Program-made: the position numbers and the translations under genes
Shown: piece by piece, positions 24,137-33,006 of the stretch
Numbering within the stretch: position 1 is the first letter of the stretch
Layout of the letters: each line of letters opens with the position of its first letter
Source: Methylobacterium nodulans ORS 2060
Lineage (GTDB): Bacteria > Pseudomonadota > Alphaproteobacteria > Rhizobiales > Beijerinckiaceae
Direction of reading: 5' to 3'
DNA: 64,000 nucleotides
Assembly (NCBI RefSeq): GCF_000022085.1
Contig: NC_011887.1
Span: 394,071-458,070, forward strand
Notes under the pieces: model-generated
The model's input: the letters and a program-made list of their open reading frames with translations, nothing else
What the model was told of the DNA's origin: nothing
Database searches by the model: none

Positions 24137-26088
24137 TCACGTCATGAACCTGTCGAAGAAAGCCGGCAGCTCGGTATGAGCATCGAGCGGCAGGACATGC
24201 GCGACATACTGGTCCGGTCGCACGACGACGATGCAGCCGGTCGCCCGCACGATGCCGCGCGTCTCGAAAATGTCGCCAGCTTTGAAGTCGGGACAGAACA
24301 CCTTCTCGTAATCGACGAGGCCGTAGTGGCCCTTCCGGGGCCGGAGAAGGGGCGGCATCGCACCAGGGGCCAGTTGGCGATGGCCCTGCTGGAAGATCGC
24401 CGCACGTCAATGACGGAATCGATGTCGGCGCCGGCCGGCGTGCAGCGCCGGACGGGAGCGCCCGGGGCCTCGGCCAGGAACGTGCACAGCGCACGCAACT
24501 TCGATGACGGGGCATCGGGCTCCTCCGCGTCGGCGAAGAGAAACAGACGCCAGCGACCGTCGGCCTTGACTGTATGACCCAGCTGGAGCGGCCTGGCATC
24601 CGCCAGACGGATCACCGGCGCCGAGTGGAAGCGCATGCCGATCACCAGACCCTCGGCCAGGCGCTGGTAGGTAGGCTCGGCGGAGATGAGCGAGGGGGCG
24701 TAGCAGGTCTCCGTCCCCGCCGTGAAGCGGCTTTGCTTGAGGAAGTATCTCTGGAACTCGGCCGGATCCACGCCGTCGCCCCCAGCCTCACCGGGGCGCT
24801 TAGGCGCGGCGCCGAACATTCGCGCGAACTTGCGGTCGAAGTCGATGAGTTCCTGGGCGACCGCGCGGCGTTCCGCCGAGTAGGTGTGGAGGATGCCTGC
24901 CGAGCAGTGCCCGCGGATGACGGCGGCGAGCTTCCAGCCAAGGTTGAACGCATCCTGCATCGAGACGTTCATGCCCTGTCCGGCCTTGGGGCTGTGGGTG
25001 TGACACGCATCGCCGGCGATGAACACGCTGGGACAGCGCCGATCGATGTCCTCCTCCGGCACGTCGTCGAACTTGTCACAGGGCCGCTGGCCGATCTCGT
25101 AGACTGACCACCACGCGACTTCCTTCACCTCGAGGGTGTAGGGGTGCAGGATGCGCTGCGCCGCCGCGATCAGATGGTCGACCGTGATGGCGCGATCCGC
25201 CACGCGCTCGTTCGCATTGAGCTTGTCGAGTTCGATGTACATCCGAACCAGGTAGCCGCCCTCGCGAGGGATGATGAGAAGGCTGCCTTCGTTCGCTGAG
25301 TGGATGGCCGTCTTGAGGCGGATGTCGGGGAAGTCCGTAAGCGCCAGGACCTCCATGACGCCCCAGGCTTGATTGGCGGAGTCGCCGTGAACCGCACGTC
25401 CAAGCGCCTTACGCACGCTGTTGTGGGCTCCGTCGCACCCGACCACGCACCGCGCGCGTACAGTTTCCACCTCGCCCCTGTGCGCGTCGTCGAGCCGCTC
25501 CAGCCTGACCGTTACAGGGTAACGGGAAGAGCCATTCGGTTCACCCGAGCAACCCAGCCCAAGGGGCGCAATGCTGAGATCCAAGAAGCTGCGCGCGTAG
25601 CTCGGCTCCAGTCGGCTGGGAGAGTTGCGCATGACGTCAAGATAAAAATCATGCACCCGCGCCTGGTTCATGATGACGTGCGGGAATTCGGACAAGCCAT
25701 CCTCGGTGTCCTGGATCCGGCCGGTGCGGACGATCGTGGTCCGTTGACTGTCGTCGGGGTTCCAGAAGCACGTCTCGTTAACCCAGTAGGCTTCCTTAAG
25801 GACGCGCTCGCTGAAGCCGAACGCCTCGAACATCTCCATTGTCCGGCACGCGATCCCGTCGGCCTGGCCGACGAGGAGCCTGCCCGGCTTTTGGTCAACG
25901 ATCCGGGTCGTGATGTCGGGAAAGGCGGCGAGTTGCGTCGCGAGCGTCAGACCTGTCGGTCCGCAGCCTATGATGAGAACGTCCACGTGCTCGGGCAGAC
26001 CGCCCCCTGGTTGCATCGCATTATCCTGACGCGCCGGCTCGGAAATGCCTGGATCTCCGGGCTTGTAGCCGTTGAGGTGGAATTGCAT
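24137..26088 (-). pseudogene. FAD-dependent aromatic hydroxylase (phenol/3-hydroxybenzoate type), frameshifted near its end
   Basis: The protein starts MQFHLNGYKPGDP. FAD-binding motifs are in place: VLIIGCGPTGLTLATQLA, CVVGCDGAHNSVRKAL and VFIAGDACHTHSPKAGQGMN. Length (~640 aa) and the C-terminal thioredoxin-like domain fit the phenol 2-monooxygenase / 3-hydroxybenzoate 4-monooxygenase group. Near 24398-24405 one base appears to be missing: the current frame becomes Ser/Arg-rich, while the true end (AIFQQGHRQLAP, GHYGLVDYEKVFCPDF, HTELPAFFDRFM) lies in the next frame and stops at 24137. The loss affects the dimerisation domain; function is doubtful unless it is a sequencing error. Confidence 0.85.
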
Positions 26089-26189
26089 GGGCGCAATCTC
26101 TCGGTTTGTGGCTAGGCCGGGAATCTGCTGTGCGATGCGTCAGGTCCAATACGCTGATCGTTGCTGCTGGCTATGCTAATCAACAAATT

Positions 26190-26331
26190 TGCCGTGTCGA
26201 TCCTGACGACGCGGATCGGGCGCAACATCCTGACGGCACGGATGTAATCGGCTTGCGTCTTGGTGCCGAAGCCGGATGGTCGTATCCTCGATCATGCGAC
26301 GGCGCAGCGGGCTGACGGGTTGGTTGCTCAT
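26190..26331 (-). pseudogene. Tyrosine recombinase N-terminal scrap
   Basis: From the ATG at 26331: NQPVSPLRRRMIEDTTIR, then a one-base shift to GFGTKTQADYIRAVR. This is the SAM-like N-terminal start of the integrases often written RRRMIEDM..R....TQ.DYIR. Nothing of the catalytic domain follows. A remnant of a mobile element. Confidence 0.65.
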
Positions 26332-26447
26332 GAGGGGCTCCTGTCCGAGACCAGGGGGACCCCGCGATCTTCGGACAGGCCGCGCCGGGCCGATCACGCC
26401 AACTGCTTGCAAAACGCCCTACCGCGGAAGCGGTTTAGTTTTCTGAC

Positions 26448-26531
26448 CCAAAGCGGCCCTTCGTGCCACGTGTAAGGAATCTCCGGAAGCAAGCGTTTTC
26501 CAGACATTTGATTTCCTGACACGGTTTCCTG
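26448..26531. repeat. Dispersed ~90-bp intergenic repeat, copy 2
   Basis: Same blocks as 23055-23150 (CCAAAGCGGCCC, GCAAG, TTTGATTTCCTGACACGG, TTTCC). Non-coding, between the integrase scrap and the transporter gene. Confidence 0.6.
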
Positions 26532-26642
26532 GCATCCGCCGCTACGCGGGGCTCTCGCGTCAAGCATGTCAGCGGGGGCGGCCTCCTGAACTGTCAGGAA
26601 TCGGTTGTTTTCTAGACATGTAAGGATCACGCGTTCGAGGAA

Positions 26643-27554
26643 TCAGGAGGTCTGGAGAGCCAAGGTCACGCCGCCAAGCGTGAGGGCGAGGGACACGAAC
26701 TGACGGGGGCCGAGCGGCTCTCCCAAGATCACCGCAGCTGACAGCACTCCGATCAATGGCACGAGAAGCATCCCGGTTGAGGCGACGGCGGGTGGAAGCC
26801 GGCGCAGAGTCGCGAACCACGCGAGATAGCAGAGGCCCATCGGGACGAGCGTCATGTAGGCCAGAACCGACCATCCGGCCGAGTTCAGACCGCCGAGGTT
26901 CGGCCGCTCGAACACAAGGCCAATCAAGATCATTGGCAGACAGCCGAGCCCGACCTGCCACGCCACGGCTGTGATTGGCGGCAGCGGGAGAGGCGTGCAG
27001 TTCAGGACTGTCCCGAGCGCGAAAAGCACAGCGGCGCTAAAGGCAAAGCCGATACCCAGGAGCTTGCCCGTATCCAGGTTGAACCCCCGTGCGCTCAAGA
27101 GGACGCTCACGCCCGCCATGCCGAGCAGGAGGGCGCCAGTGCCGCGGCGTGTTGGCCGGCTGCCCAGGATAGGCCAGGCCAAGAGCGTCGCCCAGATCGG
27201 CATCGTGTAAACGAGGAGGGCGCCTTCGCCGACATCGAGCCACTTCATGCAGAGGGTGGAGAAGCCCATCCAGGCGAAGACATTGGTGAAGGCGGCGAAG
27301 AGCAGCCGGGGAATGACGTGCCGAGGAGCCTTGAGGCTCTCGCCATACAGCACGGCAACGCCGGTCAAGAGAAATGCGGCGGCCGCTCCGGCGACGCCGC
27401 GTGCGAACAGGGGTGGCCACTCGCGCAGCAGGAACTTCATGGCAGGCCAGTTCAGGGCCCAGCCAAGTGCGGTTGCAGCCAGGCAGAGAAAGCCGATCCA
27501 TCGGGCGCTGAGGGGGGCTTTCAACTGACACTCCCAGCGTGAGTTTGTCTGCAC
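26643..27554 (-). CDS. EamA/DMT-family exporter
   Basis: 303 aa with ten predicted membrane segments in two EamA halves. Typical features are ATALGWALNWPAMKFLL in helix 1, EGALLVYTMPIWATLLAW closing the first half and GMLLVPLIGVLSAAVILGE near the end. Members export amino acids or metabolites; the substrate is unknown. It starts at a GTG at 27554; a TTG 12 codons later (at K-A-P-L) has GGGAGTG upstream and could be the true start. A single gene. Confidence 0.9.
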   Translation of the reverse strand: MQTNSRWECQLKAPLSARWIGFLCLAATALGWALNWPAMKFLLREWPPLFARGVAGAAAAFLLTGVAVLYGESLKAPRHVIPRLLFAAFTNVFAWMGFSTLCMKWLDVGEGALLVYTMPIWATLLAWPILGSRPTRRGTGALLLGMAGVSVLLSARGFNLDTGKLLGIGFAFSAAVLFALGTVLNCTPLPLPPITAVAWQVGLGCLPMILIGLVFERPNLGGLNSAGWSVLAYMTLVPMGLCYLAWFATLRRLPPAVASTGMLLVPLIGVLSAAVILGEPLGPRQFVSLALTLGGVTLALQTS

Positions 27555-28127
27555 GACGGAGATCCTCTAGCACGGCTGTGCACCCCGCCTAATGCGAACC
27601 ACTCAGGTGCCCACGAGCCAGTGTTTGTGGCCTGCCTCAGAAATCGAAATCGGACCTCAACGCGGGGCTCCCGGGCGAAGGCGGCAAGCTGGGCAGGTAT
27701 GCCTGACGACCCGTGAACACCGACGCGTTCGCGTTTGCGACAGGCCCCTCGGGGGCGGATTTCTGTAGATCGCTAAAGAGAGTGATGCCGCAGGTCGAGG
27801 GCTCTCGCTCGTTCAACCTGGCCCGGCGCATGGATCGTGCGTGAGCAGAACCAGCTGCCCGCTCATTGCTCCGGCTTCGCTTCAATGAACAAAGCATGTA
27901 ACCGGGGCAGCTCAGCTCCGTTCTGCGGCCTGTTTCAGAGTTTGGGACACGCCGGCGGACTTCTTTGCTACTGTCTAGCTACATCACTGCAGGGGACACA
28001 ATCCAGCCTGAGGCTATGGCCGAACTTAAAGCTCTCAGTTAGACTGACCCCAGGGTCCGTGAGACAGCCAACCACTTGCAATGGGTTCGTTTCCGGCCTG
28101 GTACAAAATACCAGTCAGGTCGGTACC
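27555..28127. other. Gene-poor stretch upstream of the TPR gene
   Basis: The TPR reading frame stays open leftward to 27837, but this part does not look like protein and lacks a ribosome binding site. Presumably it contains the TPR promoter. Confidence 0.35.
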
Positions 28128-29306
28128 ATGCAGCAGATTTATGTATTGACGTCATCATTAGCCTTGCTAGCGCTGACAACATCAGCTGTTCAAGCTTTGG
28201 ATGCGGCTGGCTATCTCAACCGGGGGATCACCTACTACGGTAATCGTGAGTACGAGCAGGCAATAGCGGACTACAATGAAGCTATTCGGATCGAACCCGG
28301 TCTCGCGCTGGCCTACTTGGGACGTGGAAGCGTGTATGAAAGTAGGCGTGAGTACGATCAGGCAATGGCTGACTACAATAAAGCTATTCGGATCGACCCT
28401 AAATACGCGATCGCCTACAATTATCGTGGAAATGTTTACGTTAGCAAGGGCGAGTATGATCGGGCAATTGCCGATTACAGTATGGCCATCAGAATTGATC
28501 CCGAGTACACAGATGCCTACGACAACCGTGGCTACATCTATCAAAACAAACATGAGTACGATCGTGCAATCGCAGATTACAATGAGGCAATCCGGATCAA
28601 CCCTGAGCTCGTATCGGCTTATTTCAACCGTGGTCTCATCTACTACAACATGGGGAATTACGATCTAGCAATAGCAGACTACGGCAATGCCATTCGGATA
28701 GAACCTAATCATAAGAGCGCCTACAACAATCGTGGTCTCGCCTACTTTGGCAAGGGTGAGTATGATCGAGCAATATCAGACTATGATGAAGCTATCCGAA
28801 TTGATCCAAGTTACACAAGCGCCTATATTAATCGAGCAAATCTCAACGACATCATAGGAGATATAGATAAAGCATTAATAGACTACAAGAATGTAATACT
28901 ACTCGATCTAAACCATGAAATAGCCTACATCAATCGCGCTCTCATCTACCAGAACAAGAACAATTACGATCTAGCAATAACAGATTGTAATAATGCCATT
29001 CGCATAAAGCCTAAACACGCAAATAGCTATTTCATTCGTGGTGGTATTTACTACGACAAAACTGAATACGACCGGGCAGCGGTGGATTATAGCGAGGCTA
29101 TCAGGATCGATCCCAAGTACGCACTGGCCTATTTTAATCGTGGGTTGGCATACCTCAATAAAAATGAACCTAGACGATCTCTTACCGACTTTGCTGAGGC
29201 TGTCCGGCTTAAACCGGAACTGGAGAAGAACGACAACTTTCTGAAGGCGCGTGCCGATGCGCAGGCGGCTCTGACCCGCTCTCAAGAGCAGCGCCGGCGG
29301 CCGTAG
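28128..29306 (+). CDS. Exported tetratricopeptide-repeat protein, ~11 TPRs
   Basis: 392 aa from the ATG at 28128 (MQQIYVLTSSLALLALTTS), which begins a signal peptide cleaved near VQA. The mature protein is almost entirely 34-residue TPR units, each with a version of YxNRGxxYxxxxEYDxAIADY followed by NEAIRIDP; about eleven are visible. TPR arrays bind partner proteins; export suggests a periplasmic scaffold. The codon use is clearly AT-richer than its neighbours (many AAT, ATA, TAT), pointing to recent transfer or repeat expansion from a low-GC source. The tail is basic (SQEQRRRP). Confidence 0.85.
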   Translation: MQQIYVLTSSLALLALTTSAVQALDAAGYLNRGITYYGNREYEQAIADYNEAIRIEPGLALAYLGRGSVYESRREYDQAMADYNKAIRIDPKYAIAYNYRGNVYVSKGEYDRAIADYSMAIRIDPEYTDAYDNRGYIYQNKHEYDRAIADYNEAIRINPELVSAYFNRGLIYYNMGNYDLAIADYGNAIRIEPNHKSAYNNRGLAYFGKGEYDRAISDYDEAIRIDPSYTSAYINRANLNDIIGDIDKALIDYKNVILLDLNHEIAYINRALIYQNKNNYDLAITDCNNAIRIKPKHANSYFIRGGIYYDKTEYDRAAVDYSEAIRIDPKYALAYFNRGLAYLNKNEPRRSLTDFAEAVRLKPELEKNDNFLKARADAQAALTRSQEQRRRP

Positions 29307-29768
29307 CAGCCACGTCTATCCAATCGAGTATACCTCAAATCAAATGTATCAGTGTAGCAGCCTTCGCCCACGCACGTAGGGACAAACTTTAACCCGCAAG
29401 CGCTTGAGGGCGCAGGTGCTTTCCGGGTCCGCTCATGTGTACCCGGGTTAGCTGCGCCTCGTCCGCAGACGAGGTTTTCGGGGTCTTGCGACCCTTTGTT
29501 TCGCGCTTCGACGCGGGAGGCACGCCCCGCTCCACGCCCGCGGACTGTCCGCGGTGAAGGATGGCGAGTGCCGCGTTGAGGCCGACATTCACTTTAGTGA
29601 CCACACGATACGCACTCGAATTGAGAGTGTGAGCATTGGATCGCAGCCTCAACAACACCGCAGTTCGTACAAGTCTGCGATGTGTGCCGGGGATCGACGG
29701 TCAGCAGGTAACCGCCACGCTCTTCCAGCTTGTAGCTCAGATCAGACGGCCGGCGACCCCCGCCTCTG
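29307..29768. other. Gene-poor stretch
   Basis: A minus-strand frame at 29389-29658 (VNVGLNAALAILHRGQSAG) weakly resembles the end of a TnpB-like protein but is not strong enough to call. Two short hairpins (CCCGGGT and CCGCGGAC...GTCCGCGG) are present. Confidence 0.3.
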
Positions 29769-30017
29769 TCAGCGCATGCGGGTCATCAGACGCAGCGCTT
29801 CGATGTCGAACCGAGTGAAGCGCTGACGCCCACTGGGCCGCACACTCTCGCGCGCACCGTAAGGGCCCGACACCACCAGCGGCTCTGCGCGCTGATTGTA
29901 CCCGCAGGTGAAGCAAGCGGTCGGAGCGTAGGTCTCAATCAGGGGACGCGCCTGCAGGGGTGTGACGGCGGCAAGCAGACCGGCACAGGCCGGCAGAGCG
30001 AGAAGGCGCACAAACAT
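29769..30017 (-). CDS. Small secreted protein with a CxxC motif, 82 aa
   Basis: Start at the ATG at 30017, with AAGGAG seven bases upstream; the longer frame to 30110 has no such site. MFVRLLALPACAGLLAAV is a signal peptide cleaved near QARP. The mature part has TACFTCGYNQ (a CxxC) and a basic end (RFTRFDIEALRLMTRMR). It may bind metal or form a disulfide in the periplasm. No family recognised. Confidence 0.6.
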   Translation of the reverse strand: MFVRLLALPACAGLLAAVTPLQARPLIETYAPTACFTCGYNQRAEPLVVSGPYGARESVRPSGRQRFTRFDIEALRLMTRMR

Positions 30018-30494
30018 AGAGGCTCCTTGCACGGGCGCTGGTGGTACACGCATGCCGCGTTGGCGAAATTTAGTTGGTGATTGCAGAGGCGCAATGCAAG
30101 TATCTATCATGAATTATTGTGAGCAGTCTCACACCAGAGTACGCGTGATTAGGAATTTTTGAGGCAGACCTATACGGCGGCTCCCGTGCCTGCAGCAACG
30201 TCTGCACCTTCTTCAGCAACGCCGCGTCGGCTCCGACTGTTCGCCCGTCTTCGCTGCGGCCAACGCGCGGGCACGGCGGGCCCGTGGAGCCCCGGCGCCA
30301 GTTCGCCGGCGGATGCACTCCCGCGCCGCTGCGCCCGCCTGTAAGCCTCCCCGCGCCGTCCAGAGCCATGCCAACGGCTCAGGTCGCCCATAAGCAAAGC
30401 TCACCGGGAACCGGTCTGATTCTGGGCGAGAAGGTCCGAGGCGAGCCAGAATCGGCGCTTGAAGCTGCTCTTGCACGGCTTGGGAGGGGTCTAG
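30018..30494. other. Gene-poor stretch
   Basis: Open frames on both strands, Arg-rich and without ribosome binding sites. One minus-strand end (LLKKVQTLLQAREPPYRSA) reads like a protein tail but has no credible beginning. Confidence 0.3.
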
Positions 30495-30594
30495 CTTTAC
30501 AGCTGCAGGCGGCTTTTTCGCCCGATCTGTGTGACGTCAGCCCCGTGAGGCCACCGCCCTGAACGCCCAACGAAAACACCGCCTGCAACTGTAG
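30495..30594. repeat. 100-bp MITE-like element ending in CTACAGTTGC-type repeats
   Basis: Left end CTTTACAGCTGCAGGCGG and right end CCGCCTGCAACTGTAG are inverted copies (about 22 of 24 positions with one 2-base gap). The outer motif CTACAGTTGC equals the end of the IS701-like element at 285-297, so this may be a miniature derivative it could mobilise. Confidence 0.5.
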
Positions 30595-30880
30595 TGGTCG
30601 CGCTTGCGGCCGGAGCACATCATTGATCTTCACATTCGCGACATGAGCCGATCCGCCGTGACTCACGGCAGATGCGCTCGATCCGTTCACGTCACGGGCG
30701 TGATCAGCGTCGTGCCATCGACCAGGGTGAATGCGATGTAGCCGGCGGGGTGTAAGCCTCCCGTCTACTCTCTCTCGTCAGGACTGGCCTCTTCGGCCTG
30801 GCTTAAAGACCCTCCCATGCCGTCTTCACCACCGGAGAATGAGGCAGCATCGTATCCACGAAACGGATCAGATTTCTTAA
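30595..30880. other. Gene-poor stretch
   Basis: A minus-strand tail (YIAFTLVDGTTLITPVT, stop near 30687) looks protein-like but has no start. Nothing else seen. Confidence 0.3.
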
Positions 30881-31021
30881 CTATTGAGTCAGCTCCTCTT
30901 TAGGTATTGCATTGTGCTTGATAAGCAGATTTATAACAGCACCCAGTGGAATGACTGATGCAGAAAGAGCATCCACAATGGGGCCGGTCTGGTTGATAAC
31001 CGGGCTTTCTGCCTCAGACAT
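30881..31021 (-). CDS. Hidden small protein, 46 aa
   Basis: AAGGAGAGCAGGG precedes the ATG at 31021. The product reads MSEAESPVINQTGPIVDALS, then ASVIPLGAVINLLIKHNA and a short polar end. One amphipathic or membrane-seeking helix. Codon use is AT-richer than the flanks. A strong ribosome binding site and clean codons support it despite the small size; the family is unknown. Confidence 0.5.
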   Translation of the reverse strand: MSEAESPVINQTGPIVDALSASVIPLGAVINLLIKHNAIPKEELTQ

Positions 31022-31402
31022 CCCTGCTCTCCTTCACGACAACCTTCCTGAAACGTTCCAGCGCAATCTCGGAGCGCAGACGGCGCTCGCCTAGCAAAGT
31101 TTAGAGCGCTGCGCCGGCAGGCGTGTTCCTCTGAATCGGGTCGATCCTATCGAACCAGAACTTCTAGCCCGCCCGGTCCTGCCATGGCGGGCTCTTCTCG
31201 TCCCATACCGACCCTTATGCGAACCGGAAGAGGGCCAGCGGGCATGTCCGAAGGGGCTTCGAGAGGTCCACTGTCGGGTGACGAGCGGCCATTCCGACGG
31301 TACCTTCCGACGGCACCTATCGAAGGTCGGCACGTGGCGCATCTCGGCCATTCCGGTTGGACGAGGAGCCGTGATTGGCTGCCACCCACACCAGGGAAGA
31401 GA
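31022..31402. other. Gene-poor stretch with one terminator
   Basis: Contains the hairpin at 31167-31197. Frames on both strands are shadows of a decayed copy of the DUF6362-like locus. Confidence 0.35.
31167..31197 (+). terminator. Rho-independent-type hairpin
   Basis: GCCCGCC (31167-31173) pairs with GGCGGGC (31186-31192), followed by TCTTCTC. Similar to the hairpin at 44637-44665. The T run is weak. Confidence 0.5.
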
Positions 31403-31672
31403 TCACGCCTCGGGTGCGCAGCGGCCCTGCGCGCGGTCGGCGGCATTCTTCGCAACAGCAAGCTTCTCGCACGCCCGCACCCGCCGCCGGTGGAAGGTGC
31501 TCTCCTGCCAGCCCTTAAGCCGGCACCACTCCGCAATCGAGGCCTCCGCGTCCCCGCCAGCCGCTCGGATCCGTGCGTAAGTCTTCAGCGCCAGGAGCTC
31601 GTCCTTGGCGGTCAGCACGGTGTGGGCAAACGCCAGGATGTCGATGCTCGCGCTCGGCTGCTCCAGGTCGAC
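31403..31672 (-). pseudogene. DUF6362-like protein, truncated third copy
   Basis: Reads VDLEQPSASIDILAFAHTV, then KTYARIRAAGGDAEASIAE and TFHRRRVRACEKLAVAKN. It is homologous to residues ~66-150 of the proteins at 20898 and 45647 but with several substitutions (for example RLKGWQES for REKGWQER). The first ~65 residues are lost; an in-frame TGA lies just upstream. A start at the GTG at 31618 could still yield 71 aa. Confidence 0.6.
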
Positions 31673-32067
31673 CGGCGATCAGAGTGACCGCAGGTGCATC
31701 TGCTTCCGACCCGCCGTCGAGCCTCGAGGCGGGCCGGGCCAACCGGTGCTCTTGACCAGTTGCGGACTCTGAGAGCGTTCGCTTTCGGGCACTTCAATTT
31801 CATTGCCTCGAATGATTGATGGTGGCCGAGAGCAGTCGGTCTGCTTTCGGACGACCGAGACCGGAAAGCGGACACGGGTGCTTGGAATGAATTGATTTAA
31901 TTGGAACAACCGCGCAGCCCGGCACCCCTGCGTCGCTGATACCATTCCACGCAAAGCGCGGACGAGCGAACCTCTAGGCATTTCAACGGACAGGTGTTGA
32001 CCCGCTTTTGCCCAGCCGAATGACGCAACTGTTTCGCCACCTATAGCGCGACCTATCGGATATCGCT
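31673..32067. other. Gene-poor stretch downstream of the DeoR gene
   Basis: Moderately AT-rich in places, no credible gene. Presumably contains the end of the deoR-type transcript, but no clear terminator was seen. Confidence 0.3.
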
Positions 32068-32886
32068 CTAGGATGATAGGACTTTGAGCTTTAGCGAAGC
32101 CCGCTCAATCTCCAAGTGCGGCCTGCTGTTTTGTGCCGCATCGGTTACAAGCCCCGTGATCGCGTCCATCGAGGCGATGTAGTAGGCGCTGACTTGGCGC
32201 CATTTGCTAACATCCGCTACCACCCAGGTCTCGCGAGCCCGGCTCATGGCCGCTCGCTTCACCTCGAGCCCAACCGGGGTGCTGTTCGTCATACCGCGCT
32301 CTGGATCAATGCCGGTGACACCCATGAAGTAGAGGTCGAAGTTGAGGCCGCGTAGCTCGGTGACGAGCGCGGGGCCGGTCGCCGCCAGGGTGCCGGGATC
32401 GACCTCGCCACCGAGCTGATGAACGGAGAGGCCGACGATCCCGGCGAGCTCCGCGCCGATGTTCACGGCATGCGTCACGATCCGGGCCGTCAGCCCTTCT
32501 GCGCGCGCCCGCTCCGCGATCGCGCGGCCGACCTCCCGCGCCGTCGTCCCCGCGTCAAGGTAGACGCAGGATCCCGGTGTCACGAGCTGGGCTGCGGCTT
32601 GGCCGACTCGGTGCTTCGCGGCCGCATTCTCCTCGGCACGTCGGTGGTACCCCGGATCGGCGCCGGCGGCCGCTCTGGCGCCGCCGTGCACGCGCCGGAC
32701 GAGGCCGCGTCGGCCGAGGTGGTCGAGGTCGCGCCGCAGGGTCATCTCCGAGACGCCGAACTGAAGGGCCAGCTCCGCGGTCGAGCGGACCCTTCCGTCG
32801 CGTAGAGCATCGACGATCCCATTCAGCCGCACGTCGCGCAGCAAGGTCGGTCCCTCCATGCGGCCGATCGCGGCCGATAGCCTCAT
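32068..32886 (-). CDS. DeoR/GlpR-family transcriptional repressor
   Basis: 272 aa. N-terminal HTH (IVDALRDGRVRSTAELALQ, GVSEMTLRRDLDHLGRRG, VRRVHGGARA) followed by a sugar-phosphate-binding domain with SCVYLDAGTTAREVGRAI and VTGIDPERGMTNS. Such proteins sense phosphorylated sugars or sugar acids. It is transcribed away from the oxidase/pdxA/kinase operon across a 120-bp gap containing tandem CGAACAAA motifs, so it probably controls that operon. A second ATG ten codons in (32859) is possible. Confidence 0.9.
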   Translation of the reverse strand: MRLSAAIGRMEGPTLLRDVRLNGIVDALRDGRVRSTAELALQFGVSEMTLRRDLDHLGRRGLVRRVHGGARAAAGADPGYHRRAEENAAAKHRVGQAAAQLVTPGSCVYLDAGTTAREVGRAIAERARAEGLTARIVTHAVNIGAELAGIVGLSVHQLGGEVDPGTLAATGPALVTELRGLNFDLYFMGVTGIDPERGMTNSTPVGLEVKRAAMSRARETWVVADVSKWRQVSAYYIASMDAITGLVTDAAQNSRPHLEIERASLKLKVLSS

Positions 32887-32931
32887 CTCACGTCCCGGGC
32901 CGTCCTTCCACCGCCCTGGGCGATCGGAGGG

Positions 32932-32990
32932 TTGACAACGTCTGGCCGATCAGCGTTATAACACAAACGAACAAAAACGAACAAATACCA
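32932..32990 (+). promoter_or_regulatory. Promoter and tandem operator of the sugar-acid operon
   Basis: TTGACA (32932-32937) and TATAAC (32957-32962) are spaced 19 bases apart and fit a sigma-70 promoter. Directly downstream, AAACGAACAA occurs twice in tandem at ten-base spacing, then a degenerate third copy; DeoR-type repressors commonly bind such direct repeats. Bound repressor would block the start of transcription. Confidence 0.65.
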
Positions 32991-33006
32991 ACATGAGCGA
33001 AGAGCG

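Noticed and set aside
29389..29658. Possible TnpB-like C-terminal fragment
   Set aside because: LNAALAILHRGQSAG is only loosely like the end of TnpB; no zinc-finger Cys and no other part found.
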